Shown here piece by piece: positions 56,650 to 64,000 of a DNA stretch of 64,000 nucleotides. The stretch is from positions 1-64,000 of the forward strand of contig VDMD01000010.1 in NCBI GenBank assembly GCA_007026445.1, given 5' to 3'. Below the pieces are notes generated by a model. It was given only the letters and a program-made list of their open reading frames with translations. It was not told where the DNA came from and did no database searches. Every line of letters starts with the position of its first letter. Positions within the stretch are counted from its first letter, which is position 1. A program made the position numbers and the translations under genes. Source of the DNA: Schizophyllum amplum. Lineage: Eukaryota > Basidiomycota > Agaricomycetes > Agaricales > Schizophyllaceae.

Positions 56650-57011
56650 TCACTTGCGGTTCAACTCCGCCTGACGCGCACGAAGCTCGTCGCGACCCTA
56701 ACAAGTCATGTTCAGAAGCGGACATTTGTGGAACAACAACGGCTTACCTTTGGCTCTGGCATGTTGTTGCGGATGTGCGGGGGTGGCACATATGGGTCGC
56801 GCGCATGCAAGGCTCCCTGGATGGGGTTACTCCTCAGACCGCCTCCCTGATGCGGAGGGTTGAGGTCCGCGGGATCGTTGCTCTTCTGCGTCGAGTGTCA
56901 GTCAACTTGTCCAATTCATGATGTAGATAATGGAAGACGCACGGCAGGATGAGGAAGGATATTGAAGGTCTGCTCCTTCTCGCCTTGGTTCTTGCTGGAC
57001 TTATCAAACAT
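56650..57011 (-). CDS. Small 84-aa protein, three exons
   Basis: Exons 57011-56943 (69 nt), 56885-56748 (138 nt) and 56697-56650 (48 nt) are each a multiple of three and join at phase 0 with GTGCGT-CAG and GTAAGC-TAG introns. The product starts MFDKSSKNQGEKEQTFN, continues with LNPPHQGGGLRSNPIQGALH and ARDPYVPPPHI, and ends in a basic helix GRDELRARQAELNRK. Too short per exon to appear as a long open frame. No domain recognised; the composition (Pro, Gly, Asn) suggests a disordered protein, probably cytosolic or nuclear. The clean splice signals and closed model make a real gene likely. Confidence 0.75.
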
Positions 57012-57924
57012 GGTGAAGGGTGTGGATGAGGGGAAAGTGCAGGCTGCGCTTTTATGACCCAGGCTCTTATACGGTGGCAGCAAATGCGCTGACAGAGGAT
57101 GACGCCCGGTACACTGCCATACAGGGGTCGAGAGGAGCCTCGCTCGCTCGTGATGTCATGTTGAGAATGAACGGCGCTCCGGACCGATCAGGTGACCGTG
57201 GGCGAATCAGATACTTAGATTCGCAGACGATAACACGTTTTCCGTTCACCGCTCACTTGCTTTCGACCACCATCTCGTTGCCCACTGTCCTCGCTATATC
57301 CTACTCTAGACTTCTCACCTGCCTTTACTCTTACTCAATACTCAATGTTCATCACTGTCGTACACTCCGCCGTGCCTGTGCGCTTGCCATTCGTTGGGGC
57401 TGTTCCCTCGGTGCGGATGAACTCGAGCGGAACGGACGACCGCTAGGCCTTCCCAGTCTCCGAGCTCAGTATCGGGAGCATCTTCTAGCATCCACGCATC
57501 CCCTAGGGTGCATGATCATGCAGCACAACTATCAGGAATTTCCCCCGAAGCCCTTCTTCATATGCGGTTCGGGCGCCTATAGGTATGCCATGACGGTCTA
57601 GACCTGCATTTCTTGTGGGCTCTCCCCACTTCAATGCTCACAAGGCGCGGGTTATAGCTGTTATCTATCCATCTATGCGGTTTCCAACTCCGCGAAATTG
57701 GCGTCCGTTGCACTGGGCCAAGGCTCTCCGCGTCCCCCATCCCGCGGCGCCAAAAGCCATCCCGGCGTGTCTTCGTTATGCTTCGTTGGGATTTTGCTCC
57801 GAGCTTGTCCTCGAGGCGGCGGCCCCCGTCAGGATGGGTTACTCGAGGCGTGGCAGGCTCCTCGAGGCAGTATAATCAACGATTTCGAAGGAACAAGGGA
57901 CACCCTCAATCGAGGTTGTAACCC
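57012..57924. other. Intergenic, no gene supported
   Basis: Promoter side of the 57011 gene and the 3' side of the next. Plus-strand frames at 57020-57601 and 57615-57875 show no motif or splice logic. Confidence 0.4.
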
Positions 57925-58618
57925 TTATGCCTCGTTGCTTGGCCCATCTTGCATGTCGATGCCGAGGGCGCCCTGCAAGAACTCTAAAGGTAGAATCACG
58001 CCGCCGCCTCCGGGCTTCAAACGCGACGACGGCGCGAACGACATGAGGCGCCCTATGTTGATTGGTCTTACAACGCCCCCGCAGCGCTCCGTTTGCGTGG
58101 CCAGACGGCCCAGTCGCCGGATGCGTGCTATCTGGTCCTCAGACACGTTCATGGTCATCAACTTCCTCGTGTACTTGGTGATACGGACGCGTCCTTGGTC
58201 CGACTCCGACCGCGCCACCTCCGATTGAAGGTGAGCATCTGACCGTGCCAATGTTGCGCCTTGCATGCATTGACTGATACTACAGGAGGATGACGAGGGA
58301 TTGCAGAGATCTACCATGGAGTTATCCTGCGTGAGTTCCGCGTAAGATGAACGCGAAGCCTTGGCGAAGCCCTTCTAAACACACTGTGGGGATCCGCGAT
58401 ACGCAGGTATCGGGCTGGTCGGTTGCGCTGGGCGCTGCCTTCCGGTTTCTTATGTCGCGATCGCGTCCCGGCTCCAGTCGCATCGACTTCTCCAGGTCTT
58501 CTCCCTGCTCGATCTATATTGCGCTGATGTACAGAAAGCGCCATCGATAAAACGGGATGCCCTTTTTCAGAACAACGATACGGCGTCTGCCGGCGGCGCT
58601 GACGCGTTTGACTGCCAT
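57925..58618 (-). pseudogene. Unknown gene, probably decayed
   Basis: On the minus strand a frame from ATG 58618 reads MAVKRVSAAGRRRIVVLKKG and IPFYRWRFLYISAI, then meets TAG, then stays open in the same frame for ~60 codons (EKSMRLEPGRDRDIRNRKAA..., GLRQGFAFILRGTHAG) before a TAA. The last exon (about 58218-57925) reads ITKYTRKLMTMNVSEDQIA, IRRLGRLATQTERCGG, then LPLEFLQGALGIDMQDGPSN and stops. The protein-like character on either side of the TAG suggests a once-functional gene with one or more stops, or an intron I have not resolved. Family not recognised. Confidence 0.4.
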
Positions 58619-60373
58619 TGTTGACGCCTCTGATGCCTCGTTGCCGCCCAGGGCACACTAGAGTGGGTTTACCGGTACCCAGCTGACGCATCTTCGGTGC
58701 GAGCAGGGTTTAGGGCAAGATATAGGAGGTGAGTCCCATGTCTTTGCCGGGGCTTTGGGTTGACAAGATCGCATGAAGGGCACGGACACGCAGTATGGAC
58801 CAGACGGGAAAGGGCGGCACAGACCGACGGCCCGCGATGCGTGGGGAAGACTCAGAAATATAGGCTATCGGTGTCCTCGACCGGTGGTGGCCAATCCTCA
58901 GCCCCCTCCGCGAACGGTGCGGTCGCAGACCAGACCTTTGCGTCGACTGCAACAGGACGGCCGTCGCTTTTTCCCCAGCAGGAGCGAAGCTATCGCCGAA
59001 GTCGGTCCTGTGGCTGAGGTCAAGTTCGCGCGCTACCTGCGCCTGTTGTGATTGGCCTCCGAGGGTACCCCGTGATGCTTACACCATCCACAGCTCCAGC
59101 ATTTTTGTCTTCGTTCTTCTTCGCGTGACTGGGACAACCATCTGCAGACTACGTGAAGACATGGAGGAATGGGCCGCCTGGTCCGGTCAGCATCTTCTCG
59201 CGCGTCTGCTGTGCGACGGTCATGATGTGCCGACGTATATCGTGCGGGTCGAGCATGGGAAATGCATGGGCGTGTTTGTCATTTTGTTGGGGGCGCGACG
59301 GCGGACGCCGCCAAACGTATCCTCTGCGTCGCTCGCACGTAATGGGAAGAGGCGAGGGAGCGCAATTGTATGTAAATCCCCTTTGTATTATCGGGGGAAT
59401 ACTGCTGAGTGCCACCAGGGAATAGCGCCCGCGGCGCGCGGAGGGCCATCTTTACGCTCTCCATCGGCAAAGCAACATGTACGTGCGCGTTGTGAAATCG
59501 AACCTGGGTTATTATGGCGCTCGGAGCCAGTAATGGATCAGAACTGTGCACCCTCGTGCGCTTCTCTTCGCAGATACACCTGCGAGCCCGGGGAGCGCGA
59601 AGTCGGGGGCGGCGCGCTAGGGGAGTCACATGCGCCGCATTCTCTTGAGCAGCGGACGTGCGTGGGGGCGCTACTGTGGTCTGTGATGTGAGGTATGGGG
59701 CGGGTAAAGTGCGTGCGCTTGCCGTCGTCGACCCGCCAGTGACCCATTGGTGCGGCGGACGCTTCGCGGGGGGCAGTGTATCAGAGAAGACGGGGCCCGC
59801 CTTCCGCGATGCCCGCGTAGCATGTGGGTGGCTGCTCTCGCTGCGGGGGGCGTCTTTAGGGCAGGCACCTCAGAGGCGTGTCTTACCGATGCCGATGCGG
59901 CAGCGCGCTCCGACGTTGCTTCAATGATGGACTTTCTGGACGGACGCGCGGGTCGCGGGTCGCGGGTCGGTACATAATGCGCTTGCGTCTGGTACGCGTC
60001 GCGGACGCGTCTGGGGCGCGTAGGGACTGCCTTCTGGCTCTGACGATGTGGGATAGAGAAATAGGCTGTGAATAGAATTAATTACTGGTTCATGTTCGAC
60101 TTCAGGGACCGGAGATGGAGGAAATATTGGAAATTTAGGGTGCAGCGTGTCGGGGTGCAGCTGCCGGTTTAGGAAGGAGCTCCGTCAATTGTAATTCGTG
60201 GTATTTCCGCAACTTGTCTTTAACCGTCTTGACCTTCTCTTTATCGCTCGAGCTATCCCCCTTGTTTGCCCAGCACGCTGTTCGCAGGCCCTGTTAAATG
60301 CCCAACATCATCAATCTCAAGTTCAAGGCGCGCCCTTCTTTCCCCCATGCCGTTCCGATTGATAACGAGCGCC
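58619..60373. other. Intergenic, no gene supported
   Basis: Several frames exceed 80 codons (for example 59161-59691 plus) but lack domains, splice consistency and promoter context. The last 300 bp form the promoter and leader of the GATA gene. An ATG at 60298 opens a short frame (MPNIINLKFKARPSFPH) that resembles an N-terminus for it but is out of frame. Confidence 0.4.
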
Positions 60374-63173
60374 ATGCAGGGAAATAAATCCTTCGTCGCG
60401 TTCAGCAACCTCAATGACACCGAGAGCCTGACGAAGACGTGGAAGGTACGCCCTAGGTCGCTGTTACACGCGGCAGGGCGCTTATCTTATATGCGCCCAC
60501 AGGTCTGCACCAAGGTCGCCAGCTTCCTCGAGCAGGGCCAGCGCCTCGAGAACCTCAGCTGGCGGCTCTGGCACCTCCAGAACTTGATGGTGGACACCGA
60601 CAACGCCAAGTCGAAGCGGGACTTCAAGAAGCTCAGCAAGCACATGGGCGACAAGCTCGACCGCGAGAAGGGCAGGTGCGTGAACTATCCCCCGCCGCGC
60701 GAACCCTGCGCCCTGACACGATCCATAGGTCCATCGAGGAGCTCGAGGCGCCCGACTTTAGGCGGAACCCATCGTCCGACCTCATCCGCCAGCGCGCGGT
60801 CGAGAAGGAGCGCAACCGCGAGGCGAGCCAGAACACACAGCCGGGCGCGATCAACCGCATGCAATTCACCTTCAGCGTCGAGCAGCCCTCCCCCGCCTCC
60901 AACGCGCCCGTCCCCAAGCCCGACTTCAAGCCCTCGTCCGAGTTCGCCAAGCGCCCCCGCGCCCCGCGCCCAAATGTCGACGACATGGTCGTCGAGGATG
61001 AAAGCAAGCCGCAGCAGGCCCGCTCCAGCCCCCAGGCCTCGTATGATCACAACCACCAAGCGTCGCTCCACTTTCCCTCCGTCTTCTCCAACGACTTCGG
61101 CCCCTCTGCTCTCCTCTACTCCGCGCCCTCCGTCTCGAATCGCATGACCTACGGCGAAGGTGTCGCGCAACAGTACAACGAGTTCAGCATCCCTCGTCCT
61201 ACGATCGAGCTCCCCCTCGACGATCTCCTCAACACCGTCGACGCCGCCGATAGTCCTGGCGACTGGAGGCGCTACGGCGCTGCGGACTCTGATCAGCACC
61301 AGACGCACCAGGACATCAGGATGTCCGACATGCAACAGCAAAACCAGGCTCAGCAGTCCGCCACGTACAACAAGTCTACTTCCCCGGCCTCCTCCTCCGC
61401 GTCTGCCACCTCTTCTTCCTCTGCCGGCCACACGAGCGACTCCGACAGCAGCAGCGACTCGGAGGACGACTCCAGCGACCCTGGCCTGAGCAATCAGCTC
61501 CGTCAGGCTGCGCCAATGTCCCACCACATGCCGGAGCCCGTGCCACAGACCGTCGCGCCGTCGAAGGTGAACTCGATGTTCACCGACCGCGCGAGCACGC
61601 CCATCGCGCGCCCGAGTCTCTTGGTCAACACCAAGTCGGGTTCGACTTCGTCGCGTGCGCCTGGTCCCTCCGCCACGGTCACGAACATGTCCGCCGCGTC
61701 GCTCCGCAGTGCCAACAACAACACCGCACCGGGCGGCGTCAAGGCGGAGTGCTCGAACTGCGGCGCCACGCATACGCCTCTATGGCGCCGTGGGCTCAAC
61801 GACGAGCTCAACTGCAATGCATGTGGATTGTATTGCAAGTTGGTGAGTTTTCCATTTCTCTCTAAGTCTTGTACACGTAGCTAAACATCCTATAGCACAA
61901 GCGCCCACGCCCCAAGAGCATGCGCAACAACAATGACGGCGGGCGCAACAACAGCCAGCCTCGTCAAGAGGTCGCCGACGTGATGGGTAACCCAGCTGCT
62001 CTGCCTCGCGCTAACTACGGATCTCACGCGCCGCCAGCGCAATGCTACAATTGCCACACGACGGCAACACCGCTTTGGCGCAAGGATGACGAGGGCAAGA
62101 CCGTCTGCAATGCGTACGTGACCCTTCATTTCGCTTCTTTTTGTTGCTCACTGCTCCACCCTAGGTGTGGTCTCTACTACAAATTGCACGGCACGTCCCG
62201 GCCGATTTCGATGAAGTCAGATATCATCCGCAAGCGCTCCCGTCATGAGGCCGCCCGCGCGGCGGCGGCAGGGCGCGCGAACGGGTTCGGCGAGACCCCA
62301 TCGGCGAGTCCCGGCGTCAGCCGCCGAGCGTCGCCGTCGCGGGATGCTTCGCCCGTGCTCGCGCCGGATTCGACGACGGTGCAGCAGCAGACGTACGAGT
62401 ACGTGCAGGCGCCGCAGCAGCAGCAGGACGAGCAGCAGCAGCAACAGCAACAGCACCAGTCGTACGCGCAGCCGATGTCCGCGCAGAATGGCAACAACAA
62501 CACGTCGTCGGAGCTGATGAACGCGCTTGGGCAGGACAACAACGGACAGGAGCAGCAGTACCAGACGACGTTCCAGAACAGCTTCCCCGGTCCGTACAAT
62601 CCTGACCACCTGACGCTGCAGTACCCGAGCGAGAACCCGCTGCCGTTTACATCCGCGGATGTGTCCGACTACGACCTCACGACGAGCCCGCGCACGAGCA
62701 AGCGGCGGCGCATGAGCGTCGACTCCGCGTCCGAGCCGCCGTCCTCCGCGGTCTCATACGGCTCGTACAACGACGGGTACTCCTCGGGCGCGGCGTCGGG
62801 CATGAGCAGCGGTGTGACGAGCTCGAATCACTCGCAGCGGTCTTCCATGTCCGACTTCCCCTTCTCGTCCTTCCCCTCGTACAACTGGAACACGGGGCCC
62901 ATCATGCGCAACCAGAACAGCAACGCGTACTGGCACCCGCCTATGCTCCCTCAGCAGAACGAGTACCACCAGCCGGCGGAGAACCCGATGGACCTGTTCC
63001 ACCCGCCGATGCTCCCGCAGCACGAGGAGGACCTGTTCTCGGCGTACCTGCACCCGCCGATGGCGATCCCGGATGACCAATCGTCGCAGATGGGCCAGCA
63101 GATCCATCCGCCGATGATCTGGCCGGACTACTCTCACGACCATGGCTACGACAACTCTATGCACGCGTACTAA
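60374..63173 (+). CDS. Two-finger GATA transcription factor with DUF1752-like domain
   Basis: DNA-binding regulator of the AreA/Nit2/Gaf1-like class, acting in the nucleus on GATA sites, usually for nitrogen use. Exons 60374-60445, 60503-60675, 60729-61842, 61896-62113 and 62165-63173 join in phase to 861 aa. The N-terminal region [13 protein letters not shown]...[20 protein letters not shown] matches DUF1752. Zinc finger 1 (about residues 423-453) is CSNC-17-CNAC with TPLWRRG; finger 2 (about 502-530) is CYNC-17-CNAC with TPLWRKD, each split by an intron at its C-terminal end. No Cys-rich linker lies between the fingers, which argues against the siderophore-repressor type. Ser-rich, poly-Gln and repeated HPPM motifs fill the rest. 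The ATG at 60374 is the only in-frame one, but a likely true N-terminus at 60298 is out of frame. Confidence 0.9.
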
Positions 63174-64000
63174 ACGCCATTATGCCCGCCCCCTCTATGT
63201 TATATGCCGCCATGTAGATATCTCGTGTACGACCGCGCATGACTCGGACATGGTTTCCCGCAGGTGTTGTTCTCGCCCTCGTCGCCGTGTTATCGTCCGC
63301 TGTCGCCGCGCCGTCGCTCATCGCTGTATCTGTTGTTGTACTTATGCTCTCGAAGAACGCTCACATCATGTGCTCCGTCACCGGCATTCCACATTGCATA
63401 TTCTCCCTCCTTCTCATCCATCGACTGTACTTACCATCCCTTTCTCCTTCTTTCCATTCTCCCCTCGCTTCCTTCCCCTTGACGACCTTTTTATTCTTTA
63501 AAGATGCCGGGACCTGCTCTTCGCTCCGCTATGCCCGCTGCTTATTCCCTCTTGTATACCACTCACGCCCTTTTTGACCGCTCACATCCATCTGTCCTCA
63601 TATACGTACTCGACATCCTTCCTGTTGTACATAACTATGCGAAGGTTTGCGCTTCCAAACCCAGAATACGACTTGTTGTATCAACGCGCGTGTTGGTAAG
63701 TCACTAGTCAAGATTCCTGCATGGATACTTCGGCTGATGATGCGCAGATCTGCAGCTGGTCTAGGAGCAGCGACCGTTTTGTGGGGCAAGAAGTCCGGCC
63801 ATTTGTTTGCTTGTGTTGACACGTGTGGGTCCTTATTGGATGTCGGACCGTCACACCGGGTTGTGGACCGTTAAAGTCGACCGTCTACAAGGGGTGGTCG
63901 ATCAGGAAATCGGGTACAGAGATGTGCTCGCGTGCGCGCTCCACGCCGGGCGCTCGGCACGACGGCAAAATCGGCACGCGTGCGGGGTTGTGACGCTGCT
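63174..64000. other. 3' flank, no gene supported
   Basis: Pyrimidine-rich 3' region of the GATA gene, then unassigned DNA to the window end. Frames here show hydrophobic shadows of CT-rich DNA (63239-63577) but no motif. Confidence 0.4.

Noticed and set aside
59161..59691. Plus-strand 177-codon frame
   Set aside because: No recognisable motif, atypical composition for this genome's proteins and no intron or promoter evidence.
60685..61773. 362-codon minus-strand frame opposite the GATA gene
   Set aside because: Antisense shadow of a Ser/Pro-rich exon; no minus-strand splice sites.

Overview
The window looks like nuclear DNA of a filamentous basidiomycete, probably an agaricomycete of the polypore type. 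It is GC-rich. Genes are broken by many 45-70 nt introns with GTRNGY donors, CTRAY-like branch sites and YAG acceptors. Recognisable products (La protein, Slm1-type F-BAR/PH protein, hAT transposase, GABA-type APC permease, two-finger GATA factor with a DUF1752-like N-terminus) read as fungal proteins after splicing. The assignment is inferred from gene structure and family resemblance; no database was searched.

Layout. 1-2210: nothing recognised. 2211-6170: a ladder of small exon-like pieces running into the most unusual feature of the window, a tandem array of about 17 modules, each a ~70-113 nt exon-like block plus a ~52-85 nt intron-like block (163 bp period in the second half). 6170-7877: low-complexity DNA. 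7878-11266: a complete hAT transposon with a perfect 8-bp target duplication and an apparently intact 876-aa transposase. 11387-13352: La protein. 14477-17915: two adjacent genes for unrecognised helix-rich proteins. 18943-20397: a very basic/acidic, probably nuclear, protein with a likely frameshift.

21.0-46.9 kb: a large tandem segmental duplication. An SLM1-like gene occurs three times (ATGs at 21133, 32687, 45028), separated by two ~11.5-12.4 kb spacers that are copies of each other. The spacers carry polypyrimidine tracts, minisatellites, a 45-bp (15-codon) repeat, modules encoding a GRAARSAA-type segment on both strands, decayed multi-exon gene pieces and, in the second spacer, an internal 1,022-bp duplication. 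No SLM1 copy is fully sound: copies 1 and 2 have open frames but lost PH-domain helix sequence and their C-termini; copy 3 has the full C-terminus but two separate 2-nt deletions.

46.9-64.0 kb: ordinary single-copy gene space with an unknown 203-aa protein (+), a broken alpha/beta-hydrolase (-), a GABA/choline-type amino-acid permease (-), a secreted DPBB/expansin-like protein (-), a secreted lipase (+), an 84-aa three-exon gene (-), a probably decayed gene (-) and a two-finger GATA transcription factor (+). Genes are independent monocistronic units. The permease, lipase, expansin-like protein and nitrogen-type GATA factor would fit a saprotroph that degrades and imports nutrients, but nothing in the sequence shows that they act together.
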